NCBI GenBank assembly: GCA_019417145.1
Contig: DXVY01000007.1
Location: 1-23,326 of the forward strand
Origin: Clostridiales bacterium
GTDB taxonomy: Bacteria > Bacillota > Clostridia > Oscillospirales > Acutalibacteraceae
Direction: 5' to 3'
Length of the DNA: 23,326 nucleotides
The position numbers and the translations under genes are program-made. The notes beneath the pieces are model-generated. The model made no database searches, was not told where the DNA came from, and was given only the letters and a program-made list of their open reading frames with translations. How positions within the stretch are numbered: position 1 is the first letter of the stretch; the number at the start of each line of letters is the position of its first letter. Below are positions 6,345 to 13,576 of this stretch, one piece after another.

Positions 6345-8281
6345 CACACATTCTCCTGTTCCCGTTGCGTCGCGCTCCGCTTTTGCAGCCAAATCAGTAG
6401 CACCGATATATCCGCCGGACTGACGCCGGAAATACGGGCCGCCTGCCCAATGCTGCCAGGCTGCACCTTTTGCAGCTTTTCCCGTGCCTCGCTACGCAAT
6501 CCCTCAATATGCAGATAGTCGGTATTTTCCGGGAGAAGTCTGTTTTCCAGCCGCCGCATTTCCTCCACCTGCGCCATCTGTCGCTTGATATAGCCGGCGT
6601 ATTTAATCTCGATCTCCACCTTATCGGTTACCTCCCGGGGCAAAGCAGGCCGCTGGGGATCATAGGGAGCCAGGCAGGCATAATCGATACGAGGCCGTCG
6701 GAGCAATTCATCCAGCTTAACGCCGGTGGAAAGGGGGGATGTTTCACGTGAAACAAGCATCTGGTTCAGCGCTTCAGAGGGCGAAACCGTGGTCCTTTGC
6801 AACCTTTTGCATTCAGCCTCTTTCTGGCCTTTGCGCTGTAAAAAATGCGCCCACCGACGGTCGTCTATCAATCCGATCTCCCTCCCCAGAGGCGTCAGAC
6901 GTTCGTCCGCATTATCCTGCCGTAGAAGCAGGCGGTACTCCGACCGGGAGGTCATCATTCGGTAGGGATCGGTGCACCCCTTGGTCACCAGATCATCGAT
7001 CAACGTGCCAATATAGGAGTTGTCCCGGGTAAAGAAGACAGGGGGCAGGCCCCGCACCGACCGTGCTGCGTTAATACCGGCCGCCAGTCCCTGCGCCGCC
7101 GCCTCCTCATATCCCGAGGAGCCATTGAACTGACCCGCACCGTAAAGCCCCGGTAGTTCCTTGAATTCCAACGTCGCCCGCAAGGCAAGCGGATCAACGC
7201 AGTCGTATTCTATAGCATAGGCGTTGCGCATGATCTGCACATGCTCCAACCCCTTGATTGTGCGATAGAAGGCAATCTGTACGTCCTCAGGCAGGGAAGA
7301 GGACATCCCCTGCAAATACATTTCATCGGTGTGTAGACCGCAGGGTTCAATAAAAAGCTGATGCCGCTCTTTATCCGGAAACCGCACTATTTTATCCTCT
7401 ATGCTGGGACAATACCGCGGTCCCACCCCTTCGATCATGCCGGAGAAAAGGGGAGAGCGATCGAGATTTTGCAAAATTACCGCCCTGGTTGCCTCATTGG
7501 TATAAGCAATATGACAGATAACACGGTTTTTACCGACCTTCTCGGTACCATAGCTAAAGGGTATAACCGGATCATCCCCCGGCTGTTCCTCCAGTACGGA
7601 AAAATCAATGGAGCGGCGGTGAACGCGAGCCGGTGTGCCGGTTTTAAAGCGCCGCAGAGGTATGCGCAGCTTTTTTAACGCCGCAGCCAGCTCTGTAGCC
7701 GCAAAGGTACCGTCCGGCCCGCCCTCATAGGACACGTCGCCTACATAAATACGTCCCCCAAGAAAGGTGCCGGTGGCCAATATCACGGTTTTGGCATAGT
7801 ATTCTGCGCCCAGACGGGTGACCGCCTTCCAGCAGGAACATCCCTTTTCCCAGGTAATGCCCCGAGAGGAAAGGCACGTAGGATCAGCGGGAGAGAGGTC
7901 GACAACCTCCGCCTGCCGCAATTCTAACCCCTCCTGTCGTTCCAACGCTTGCTTCATATATCCACTGTACGCCCGTCGATCAATCTGCGCCCGTAGACTG
8001 TGCACCGCCGGTCCCTTTCCCCTGTTGAGCATCCGGCTCTGCAAAAAGGTGGCGTCGGCAGCCCTGCCCATCTCGCCTCCCAAAGCGTCAAGTTCCCGGA
8101 CGAGATGCCCCTTGGCCGTGCCGCCAATGGAGGGATTGCAAGGCAGATTTCCCACCCAGTCCATATTGATGGTAAAAACAGCCGTACGGCAACCAAGTCG
8201 TGCAGCAGCCAACGCCGCCTCAATACCAGCATGCCCGGCGCCCACTACTAAAACATCATATGTACCTGCAAAATACGCCAT
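6344..8281 (-). CDS. mnmG: tRNA uridine 5-carboxymethylaminomethyl synthesis enzyme MnmG (GidA)
   Basis: The FAD-dependent partner of MnmE; together they make (c)mnm5U34 at the tRNA wobble position. The 645 aa begin with the Rossmann FAD motif VVGAGHAGIEAALAAARLG and include GGRIYVGDVSYEGGPDG, RFKTGTPARVHRRSIDF and the C-terminal tRNA/MnmE-binding helical domain. The frame continues to a GTG at 8290, but GGAAG is 8 bases from the ATG at 8281 and directly abuts the GTG, so 8281 is preferred. A perfect parS site lies inside the gene, encoding V510-S-R-E-T514. The gene is separated from mnmE by 187 bases containing a long-range inverted repeat, and overlaps rsmG by one base. Confidence 0.97.
   Translation of the reverse strand: MAYFAGTYDVLVVGAGHAGIEAALAAARLGCRTAVFTINMDWVGNLPCNPSIGGTAKGHLVRELDALGGEMGRAADATFLQSRMLNRGKGPAVHSLRAQIDRRAYSGYMKQALERQEGLELRQAEVVDLSPADPTCLSSRGITWEKGCSCWKAVTRLGAEYYAKTVILATGTFLGGRIYVGDVSYEGGPDGTFAATELAAALKKLRIPLRRFKTGTPARVHRRSIDFSVLEEQPGDDPVIPFSYGTEKVGKNRVICHIAYTNEATRAVILQNLDRSPLFSGMIEGVGPRYCPSIEDKIVRFPDKERHQLFIEPCGLHTDEMYLQGMSSSLPEDVQIAFYRTIKGLEHVQIMRNAYAIEYDCVDPLALRATLEFKELPGLYGAGQFNGSSGYEEAAAQGLAAGINAARSVRGLPPVFFTRDNSYIGTLIDDLVTKGCTDPYRMMTSRSEYRLLLRQDNADERLTPLGREIGLIDDRRWAHFLQRKGQKEAECKRLQRTTVSPSEALNQMLVSRETSPLSTGVKLDELLRRPRIDYACLAPYDPQRPALPREVTDKVEIEIKYAGYIKRQMAQVEEMRRLENRLLPENTDYLHIEGLRSEAREKLQKVQPGSIGQAARISGVSPADISVLLIWLQKRSATQREQENV
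6740..6755. promoter_or_regulatory. Second perfect parS site, inside mnmG
   Basis: TGTTTCACGTGAAACA again matches the parS consensus exactly. It lies about 2.2 kb from the first site, within the mnmG coding frame, where it reads Val-Ser-Arg-Glu-Thr. The segment is in the variable C-terminal part of MnmG, so it can carry the site without harming the enzyme. Confidence 0.96.
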
Positions 8282-8337
8282 GTTTAACACTTCCGGTAAT
8301 ATGTTTTTTAAAAATAAATCTCATTTAGTATTTTCGG

Positions 8338-8403
8338 TTTCCAGCCAATAGCACGCATCACAACAGGTACAACATAAACTCGCAGAAAGCCATTGGCTGG
8401 AAA
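8338..8403. repeat. Inverted repeat in the mnmE-mnmG gap
   Basis: TTTCCAGCCAATAGC (8338-8352) pairs with GCCATTGGCTGGAAA (8389-8403) across a 36-base loop. The one imperfect pair is A-C on the plus strand but G-U on the minus-strand RNA, so the mnmG leader RNA can form a full 15-bp helix. No T-tract follows at once. It could be a leader structure, a processing site or an operator; I recognise no known riboswitch. Confidence 0.7.
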
Positions 8404-8468
8404 GGCAACGATGTCAAAACTCAAAGTATATATTTTTTAAATAAAAACTACCATAGGTACTTTCTTGC

Positions 8469-9854
8469 TTATTTTCCCACACAGAAACGCCTGAAAACTT
8501 CGTCTGTCACCGCGTTGGTCACGCGTTCACCGGTCAGGGAAAGCAGGGCGGACAGGGCATCATCCAAGCAAATGCCAATGGCGTCCAGCGTACTTCCATC
8601 CGCCAGGGCGGATAGCGCCTCTTCCACAGCTTCCAAAGAAGCCTGAATGCAGTCTCTCTGCCGCTCGTTGGCCAGCATACCTGCCGCGGGATCCAAGGCG
8701 GAAAGGCCAACCGCGCTTTCCACGGCTTCGGCCAGTTCCGCCGCCCCCTTGCCCGTGCCGGCAGAAACCAGCACGACCGGCGCCCCTGCTTGCTCAATAG
8801 CCCGCAGTTCCAACCGCACAGGCAGATCGGTCTTGTTGACCACCGCCACCGCCGGCCTGCCGGAGAGCAGCGAAAGCAATGCATCGTCCTCCTGATCTAA
8901 AGCCTGGGATGCGTCGAAGACGGCCAGAATCAGGCCGGCGGTTTCCATCCTCTGTCGGGTACGCTGCACGCCAATGGATTCAACCAGGTCGTCGGTATCT
9001 CGCAGGCCGGCCGTATCAGCCAGCCGCAGCCGCACGTTTCCCAGCATTACGTCTTCTTCAACAATATCCCTGGTGGTACCGGGCACCGATGTAACAATAG
9101 AACGTTGTCCGCCTGCCAGCAAATTCATAAGGGTGGATTTTCCAACGTTGGGACGGCCCACAATAACCGTCTGTATCCCTTCATGCAAGATCCTTCCCCT
9201 GTCATAGGTGGACAAAAGGTCGTGAAGCCTCTGCCTTGCGTTGGAAAGCTCACCTGCGAGCGCTTGGGTCTCCAAGGCAGGGACGTCCTCGTCTGGATAA
9301 TCCGCCCAGACGGCCATTGCCGCAGCAATGGCCAGCAGACCATCCCGTATGCCCTGCACGCGGCGGGATAAGGCGCCCTCCCTTCCGGAAAGGGCAGCGC
9401 GTAACGCATCCTCACCCTGCGCGCCGATCAATTGCATAATAGATTCCGCCTGGGCGAGATCCATTTTCCCGTTTAAGAAAGCCCGACGAGTAAACTCACC
9501 CGGCTGGGCCAGTCTGGCGCCGGCATCCAAAACCGCACGGAGCGTCTGTCTTATTAGATAAACGCCCCCATGGACCGACAACTCCACCACATCCTCACCT
9601 GTAAAACTGGCCGGTGCGGCAAAAACCAAAGCAACCGCCTCATCGATCCATTGGCGCTCCCGCTGCTGGTTTTCGGCGGGAAATCCGATCCGCCCGTACA
9701 AAGCGGTATATCCTTCAGCGTCCCTTACATTGCCTCGCCGGCTACAGAACACCCTATCCGCTATCAACCGTGCATCCGGCCCGGAAATACGAACCATTCC
9801 CACACCGCCCACGCCTAAAGGCGTGGCAATAGCCGCTATTGTCTCTTCTCTCAT
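8469..9854 (-). CDS. mnmE: tRNA modification GTPase MnmE (TrmE)
   Basis: A potassium-activated GTPase that works with MnmG to modify U34 of tRNAs. The 461 aa comprise the N-terminal tetrahydrofolate-binding domain (about 1-118), a helical domain, and an inserted G domain. In the G domain are GRPNVGKS (233-240), PGTTRD (258-263), DTAGLR (280-285) and NKTD near 340. The C-terminus is FCVGK, the conserved FC(I/V/L)GK with the catalytic-site cysteine. The ATG at 9854 has GGGGGA 5 bases upstream. A strong terminator ends only 25 bases before the start, with little room for a separate promoter, so expression probably depends on read-through or attenuation from jag. Confidence 0.97.
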   Translation of the reverse strand: MREETIAAIATPLGVGGVGMVRISGPDARLIADRVFCSRRGNVRDAEGYTALYGRIGFPAENQQRERQWIDEAVALVFAAPASFTGEDVVELSVHGGVYLIRQTLRAVLDAGARLAQPGEFTRRAFLNGKMDLAQAESIMQLIGAQGEDALRAALSGREGALSRRVQGIRDGLLAIAAAMAVWADYPDEDVPALETQALAGELSNARQRLHDLLSTYDRGRILHEGIQTVIVGRPNVGKSTLMNLLAGGQRSIVTSVPGTTRDIVEEDVMLGNVRLRLADTAGLRDTDDLVESIGVQRTRQRMETAGLILAVFDASQALDQEDDALLSLLSGRPAVAVVNKTDLPVRLELRAIEQAGAPVVLVSAGTGKGAAELAEAVESAVGLSALDPAAGMLANERQRDCIQASLEAVEEALSALADGSTLDAIGICLDDALSALLSLTGERVTNAVTDEVFRRFCVGK

Positions 9855-9879
9855 TTTTGTCCCCCGAAAATCATCCTAT

Positions 9880-9908
9880 AAAAAAAGGGCGTCATCCGCC
9901 CTTTTTTT
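9880..9908. terminator. Strong intrinsic terminator between jag and mnmE
   Basis: A perfect 12-bp stem (9880-9891 with 9897-9908) has a 5-base loop and seven T on either strand. It lies 28 bases after the jag stop and 25 bases before the mnmE start, reading on the minus strand. The left half of this stem in RNA can instead pair with the segment at 9923-9936 just after the jag stop, so an attenuator is possible. Confidence 0.9.
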
Positions 9909-9935
9909 ATTCGCCCCATTCCAAAAAAATAAGGG

Positions 9936-11159
9936 CTATTCTTCCTTTTTATCTATCCGCCCATAAAGAGGCGCATTTCCCGCATCCTGCTTGACAGGTG
10001 CAGTTACAGAGGACGCTACGGCCTCTGCGGGCTCCCTTGCAGGCTCTTCTCCATCACGTGCCGGCAAAATAACCGATTTTCCAGCCGCCTTGGCCTCAAA
10101 GGCTTCAATCTCCGAACGGTTGCGGGCCGGTCTGCTGTCCTCTCCGCCCCTACTCGCCGCACCGTCTCCGCCCTCCCGGTAGTCACGGAATCCGGGTCGA
10201 CCACTGCGGGAACGATGCACGCTGCCGCTTGTCCGTTCTCTGGGCAGCCCCGCGCCGTTTTCTCGATCAGGACTGATGACTACCCTGCGGGAAGCACCAT
10301 CGCCAATGGAATTGGAAACGACGCCGTCGATGGTCTGCACAGTCGTATGAATAATACGGCGTTCATAAGGATTCATGGGTTCCAATGTGCGGTTGCGTCC
10401 GGTGCGAAGCACCTGCGCGGCCATACGGCGGGCAAGGCTCTGTAGGGTCTGCTCCCTCTTCTCCCGATAATTGCCGGTATTGAGGACTAAACGGTAAAAA
10501 CCACCCTCGCCGCTATTGGCGGCCAAAGAGGCCAGGTACTGCAGGGCGTCCAATGTCTCGCCTCGACGACCGATGATAACGCCCAAGCCATCACCGGTCA
10601 AATCAATTTGAGAACCGCCCTCGATGGGGCTGATGGTCATTGTAACATCATGGAGTTCCATGATAGTGAACAGCTTTTGCAGATAAGCCGCAGCGCGACC
10701 CGGCGGAGTGTGCGGGTCCACCTCGGCGGCAGACACCGCCGGCCCCAGGGTCCTGGGCGTAGGCGCCGGTTTAGAGGCGCGATTCTGTTCCTGTTTGGTT
10801 GTTTCCTTCGTCGGCTTTTTATCCTGCGCCGGCCGGGTCTGCTTGGCTGGCTGAGAAGACACCGCCGTACGGCTCTCCTCCTTTTTCTTTTGCGTCGCCG
10901 GCCGTTTATCCTGACCGGATGTCTTAGCTGAATCCGGTTTAGGTACGGGCTTTTTGACCGGAACCGGCCTGGGATCGGGAACCTCCATAAAAACCCGTAC
11001 CTTAGCGGGCGAACCGCCAAAAAGCCCCAGGGTCTTTTTCTTCGGGGTAGCCAAAACCTCGATTTCAATATCGTCCTCTACGCCGGCCCCCAAGATGGCG
11101 ACGGCCTGCTCTTTTGCCTCTTCTATGGTCGCGCCGGTGCCGATGGCTTCCTTAATCAA
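9936..11159 (-). CDS. jag: RNA-binding protein Jag (KhpB/EloR) with long tail
   Basis: A cytoplasmic single-stranded-RNA-binding protein. In streptococci and lactobacilli the orthologue KhpB/EloR partners KhpA and controls cell elongation. Of 407 aa, Jag_N covers 1-58, a Lys/Pro/Thr-rich linker 61-150, a type II KH domain about 160-235 with GRRG (197-200), and R3H about 236-297 with R267-x-x-x-H271. Residues 298-407 form an extra low-complexity tail rich in Arg, Gly, Glu and Ala. At about 400 aa it is much longer than the usual 200-330. The TTG start at 11159 has AGGAGGAG about 6 bases upstream, and Jag_N begins right there. It follows yidC, as usual. Confidence 0.94.
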   Translation of the reverse strand: MIKEAIGTGATIEEAKEQAVAILGAGVEDDIEIEVLATPKKKTLGLFGGSPAKVRVFMEVPDPRPVPVKKPVPKPDSAKTSGQDKRPATQKKKEESRTAVSSQPAKQTRPAQDKKPTKETTKQEQNRASKPAPTPRTLGPAVSAAEVDPHTPPGRAAAYLQKLFTIMELHDVTMTISPIEGGSQIDLTGDGLGVIIGRRGETLDALQYLASLAANSGEGGFYRLVLNTGNYREKREQTLQSLARRMAAQVLRTGRNRTLEPMNPYERRIIHTTVQTIDGVVSNSIGDGASRRVVISPDRENGAGLPRERTSGSVHRSRSGRPGFRDYREGGDGAASRGGEDSRPARNRSEIEAFEAKAAGKSVILPARDGEEPAREPAEAVASSVTAPVKQDAGNAPLYGRIDKKEE

Positions 11160-11270
11160 TGAAATCTCCTCCTCGCGCGGTACGCGCCGCCTTTATGGTC
11201 TCGTTGGGTCATAGGGCCGCGAATCTGTCAAGCAGCAGGAAAAACAGGCGTGTAAACAGCCTTATACAGA

Positions 11271-12203
11271 TTACTCCGCGGTCTCGATTTTCCGAGGCTG
11301 CTGCTTCTTGCGGGCCGCCTCGTGCTCTTTGCGCTTTAGGGCCAACTTGGCCTGTTCCATAGCAATGATCTTATTGGGGCTGTAAATATAGGAAAGGACC
11401 GTCTGAATCGTACCGGATACCAAGTTGGAGCAGACCCAGTAAAAGCCCACGGCGCCCGGAACGGTAAAAGCGATGATCAGTGAAATCAGGGGCATGGTCA
11501 GCATCATGGCCGCCATGTTGGGCGCGTCGGGATTGGTTTTCTTTTGCATGTGCATGGAGATGATGGAGGTCAGCATGGCGGTTGCAAAAGAAAGAAGCGG
11601 AATAATCCAGATAGCCTGAAAGTCGCCGAAAATATTAAAGGAGAAGTGGGGATTCTGGGTCAGATCCAGTCCAAACAGATTAAAATTGACCTGCTCGCTG
11701 ACGCCGGCCAGGTCGGGAACCTGTGTTTGTAACTCGGAAGCCCGCTGGATAATAGAAAGCTCTACATTGGCGGTAGAGGCGTTGGGATCCAGTGCCAGCA
11801 GGGCGTTTTTCGCCTGTTCAATCGTCTCGGCAGGCATGCGGATGAGATAGGTCAGCGGCCGGGTCACGGCATAGTAAATACCCATCAGGAAGGGCATGCG
11901 GATAAGCAGGGGAAGGCAGCCGCCGGTCATAGAGACCTTTTCGGTCTGGTACAGCTTGGAAAGCTCCTCATTGTAGCGCGCCTTGTCGTTGCCATACTTC
12001 TTTTTCAGCATGTCCATTTTGGGTCGCAGCCGCGCCTGCTTCGCATTGCTGCGCTGGGATTTTATGCTCAAGGGTATAAGAATCAGATTGATCAGGAGGG
12101 TCAGCAGGAAAACAGAGGCGGCAAAATTGCCGCCGGTCAGCTTACCCAGCATCTCCAGAATCCAGCCGATGGGCTTATTTATAATAAAATCAAAAATCTG
12201 CAT
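11271..12203 (-). CDS. yidC: Membrane protein insertase YidC (Oxa1/SpoIIIJ family)
   Basis: Inserts and folds inner-membrane proteins, alone or with SecYEG. The 310 aa hold the five-helix YidC/Oxa1 core: helices at about 25-46, 97-117, 195-215, 228-246 and 250-275. The hydrophilic-groove Arg is probably in LSIKSQR (45-51). The cytoplasmic coiled-coil loop (about 60-90) precedes GGCLPLLIRMPFLMGIYY. Residues 120-190 form a larger extracytoplasmic loop than in Bacillus. There is no lipobox signal peptide like that of SpoIIIJ. The basic C-terminal tail (RKEHEAARKKQQPRK) is suited to ribosome contact. The start is ATG at 12203 with a weak GGCGG upstream. Confidence 0.96.
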   Translation of the reverse strand: MQIFDFIINKPIGWILEMLGKLTGGNFAASVFLLTLLINLILIPLSIKSQRSNAKQARLRPKMDMLKKKYGNDKARYNEELSKLYQTEKVSMTGGCLPLLIRMPFLMGIYYAVTRPLTYLIRMPAETIEQAKNALLALDPNASTANVELSIIQRASELQTQVPDLAGVSEQVNFNLFGLDLTQNPHFSFNIFGDFQAIWIIPLLSFATAMLTSIISMHMQKKTNPDAPNMAAMMLTMPLISLIIAFTVPGAVGFYWVCSNLVSGTIQTVLSYIYSPNKIIAMEQAKLALKRKEHEAARKKQQPRKIETAE

Positions 12204-12289
12204 ATATTCCGCCGTTTCCCCGCGTCTCTTCCCGTAGGATCACGCGGCTGTATTTGATTTTCTGTAAACGCCGTAGGGCGGGCAATCTC

Positions 12290-12610
12290 CTAATTTTTGT
12301 CCGAACAACTCCGCTTTTTCTCTTTCCCGCGTTTTTGCCGCTTTTCCAAATGCGCCTTTCTGCGGGGAGAAGGTTCGGGCACAGGATCGTATCCGCTGCC
12401 GCCAAAGGGATTACAACGCAGAATGCGCCAAACAGACAGAGCGCACCCCTTGATAAGCCCGTGCTTCTCCAGAGCCTCTAACGCATAGCTGGAACAGGTG
12501 GGCCGAAACCGGCAACGCCCTGCCGATCGGGGAGAAATCCCCACCTGGTACAGCCGGATAAGCTTTTTTAAAAGCCAGGTGAGCGGGTTGCCTATCCTAG
12601 GTATCCTCAA
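12290..12610 (-). CDS. yidD: Membrane protein insertion efficiency factor YidD
   Basis: A small amphipathic membrane-associated protein that aids YidC-dependent insertion. The 106 aa contain the family block RFRPTCSSYALEALEKHG followed by KGCALSVWRILRCNPFGGSGYDPVP, with the conserved cysteines. A basic C-terminal extension (85-106) is not conserved. The TTG start at 12610 overlaps the rnpA stop as TTGA, with AGGAG 8 bases upstream; no ATG or GTG is available, so the TTG and coupling to rnpA are well supported. The order rpmH-rnpA-yidD-yidC-jag is standard. Confidence 0.95.
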   Translation of the reverse strand: MRIPRIGNPLTWLLKKLIRLYQVGISPRSAGRCRFRPTCSSYALEALEKHGLIKGCALSVWRILRCNPFGGSGYDPVPEPSPRRKAHLEKRQKRGKEKKRSCSDKN

Positions 12611-13029
12611 CGCTGGTTCTCCTGTGACGCATGCGGTTCCTTTTTCCGCCCTGTTGATTCGAAAAAATTCTGTTCCCGCCGCTGCTGTCCGCCGTTTTGC
12701 GGCAGAATTCCCAGCGAAACAAGCTGCCGACGCATAACCTTGGTCAATTCGGTGCTTTTCACCTGGGGCGTTCGGGTCCGGGCCACGAACACCATATCGT
12801 ATCCGCCATCAATGTAAGGACAAAGCGTACGCCAAGCCGCCATTATGACCCGTCGGGCCCGATTCCTCTGTACAGCGCAACCCACCTTCTTTCCAGTGGT
12901 TACGCCGATGCGGCAAAAACCCGCGCGGTTTTTCATCACATAGGTGACCAGCGCAGGATGTACCTTGGATTTCCCACGGCCGTATAAACGCCGAAAATCC
13001 TTATTCAAATGCAAAGTTGCAAAACGCAA
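12607..13029 (-). CDS. rnpA: Ribonuclease P protein component
   Basis: The protein subunit of RNase P, which matures the 5' ends of tRNAs with the RnpB RNA. The fold is recognised by FATLHLNKDFRRLYGRGKS at the N-terminus and the RNR motif in CAVQRNRARRVI. The tail of about 25 residues (QRREQNFFESTGRKKEP...) is non-conserved. Three starts are possible: ATG 13047 (no ribosome-binding site), ATG 13035 (GGGGGAG too close) and TTG 13029 (GGGGGAG 6 bases upstream, N-terminus MRFATLHLNKDF as in relatives). I chose TTG, giving 140 aa, because TTG is used elsewhere here. It ends inside the yidD start (TTGA). Confidence 0.93.
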   Translation of the reverse strand: MRFATLHLNKDFRRLYGRGKSKVHPALVTYVMKNRAGFCRIGVTTGKKVGCAVQRNRARRVIMAAWRTLCPYIDGGYDMVFVARTRTPQVKSTELTKVMRRQLVSLGILPQNGGQQRREQNFFESTGRKKEPHASQENQR

Positions 13030-13101
13030 GCTCATCTCCCCCGTCATGGGGATTCAAAAACGCACAAGAGCCGTGTATCCACAGCCCTTGGCCGTCCGGG
13101 T

Positions 13102-13140
13102 TACGGGGCTCGGTCAAAGGACCTTTGTCCGGGCCCCGTA
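13102..13140. repeat. Long hairpin between rpmH and rnpA
   Basis: The sequences 13102-13119 and 13123-13140 pair almost throughout (one T-G wobble and one mismatch on the plus strand, two mismatches on the minus-strand RNA), with a core CAAAGG-A-CCTTTG palindrome. There is no T-tract on the minus strand. It sits 29 bases after the rpmH stop, downstream of the rpmH terminator-like hairpin and in the leader of rnpA. It may be a processing or stability element setting the rpmH to rnpA ratio. Confidence 0.65.
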
Positions 13141-13148
13141 AAATAAGG

Positions 13149-13170
13149 AAAGACCACCGAGGTGGTCTTT
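13149..13170 (-). terminator. Terminator-like hairpin at the end of rpmH
   Basis: A perfect 10-bp stem (AAAGACCACC 13149-13158 with GGTGGTCTTT 13161-13170) has a two-base gap (an effective 4-base loop), overlaps the rpmH stop codon and continues TTTCCTTATTTTA on the minus strand. The T-tract is interrupted, so it is likely a partial terminator that lets some transcripts reach rnpA. Confidence 0.65.
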
Positions 13171-13303
13171 AGTAGCTCAGAGACTTCCTGCCCTTGGCTC
13201 TTCTCCGGGCCAGCACCTTCCGACCATTGCGGCTGGACATTCTCTTCATGAAGCCGTGCTCCTTCTTACGGTGCAGCTTCTTGGGCTGGTAGGTTCTTTT
13301 CAC
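13169..13303 (-). CDS. rpmH: Large ribosomal subunit protein bL34
   Basis: Translating the minus strand from the GTG at 13303 gives 44 aa: MKRTYQPKKLHRKKEHGFMK followed by RMSSRNGRKVLARRRAKGRK and SLSY. This is the full-length bL34, one of the smallest and most basic ribosomal proteins. GGAGGT lies 7 bases upstream of the GTG. It has a strong promoter about 120 bases upstream and opens the rpmH-rnpA-yidD-yidC-jag cluster. In many bacteria rpmH faces dnaA across oriC, but here ddh lies upstream in the same direction. The terminator-like hairpin overlaps its stop codon. Confidence 0.97.
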   Translation of the reverse strand: MKRTYQPKKLHRKKEHGFMKRMSSRNGRKVLARRRAKGRKSLSY

Positions 13304-13431
13304 TGGATTTACCTCCATTCTCCGCGCGGGATACGGGAAGACGCCTGCGGCCGGGCGCGGCGCGGATGGGCGGCCGGCGCATATATGTCTGGGAAACGAC
13401 TTCCCCTGTAGACATAACCTATCAATATAGA
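13304..13431 (-). promoter_or_regulatory. GC-rich leader of rpmH
   Basis: About 120 bases separate the predicted transcription start from the rpmH GTG, long for a bL34 gene. The part at 13320-13380 is very GC-rich, with several CCGG and GGCC self-complementary stretches (for example around 13349-13356 and 13371-13380), so a stable structure is likely. I recognise no known leader family. No small ORF of note is seen. Confidence 0.4.
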
Positions 13432-13461
13432 ATTATACTGTAACAACAAGTTGCTTGTCAA
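13432..13461 (-). promoter_or_regulatory. Strong sigma-A promoter for the rpmH operon
   Basis: TTGACA (13456-13461), an 18-base spacer and TATAAT (13432-13437) on the minus strand are both perfect consensus hexamers. This is the strongest promoter in the window and fits expression of a ribosomal protein and RNase P operon. Confidence 0.88.
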
Positions 13462-13520
13462 TAGATAATTTTTTTAACAGTGCACCGGATATCTCCGTGC
13501 CCCATCATATTGTAGAAGCG

Positions 13521-13555
13521 GCAAACGGCCGACCCAAATAGGCCAGGCCGTCTGC
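13521..13555. repeat. Inverted repeat after ddh, possible terminator
   Basis: GCAAACGGCC (13521-13530) pairs with GGCCGTCTGC (13546-13555), with one A-C on the plus strand that becomes G-U on the minus strand, around a 15-base loop. It lies 21 bases after the ddh stop. The T-tract is on the plus-strand side, so termination of ddh is uncertain; it may mainly protect the ddh 3' end. Confidence 0.5.
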
Positions 13556-13576
13556 AAATTTTTTTCCAAATTCAGC

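Noticed and set aside
6524..6537. Possible Noc-binding site in mnmG
   Set aside because: About 11 of 14 bases match ATTTCCCGGGAAAT by eye, but the palindrome is broken in the centre and both flanks; similar partial matches (for example 14967-14980) occur by chance.
13075..13083. DnaA-box-like GTATCCACA between rpmH and rnpA
   Set aside because: One mismatch and isolated; expected by chance in a window of this size.
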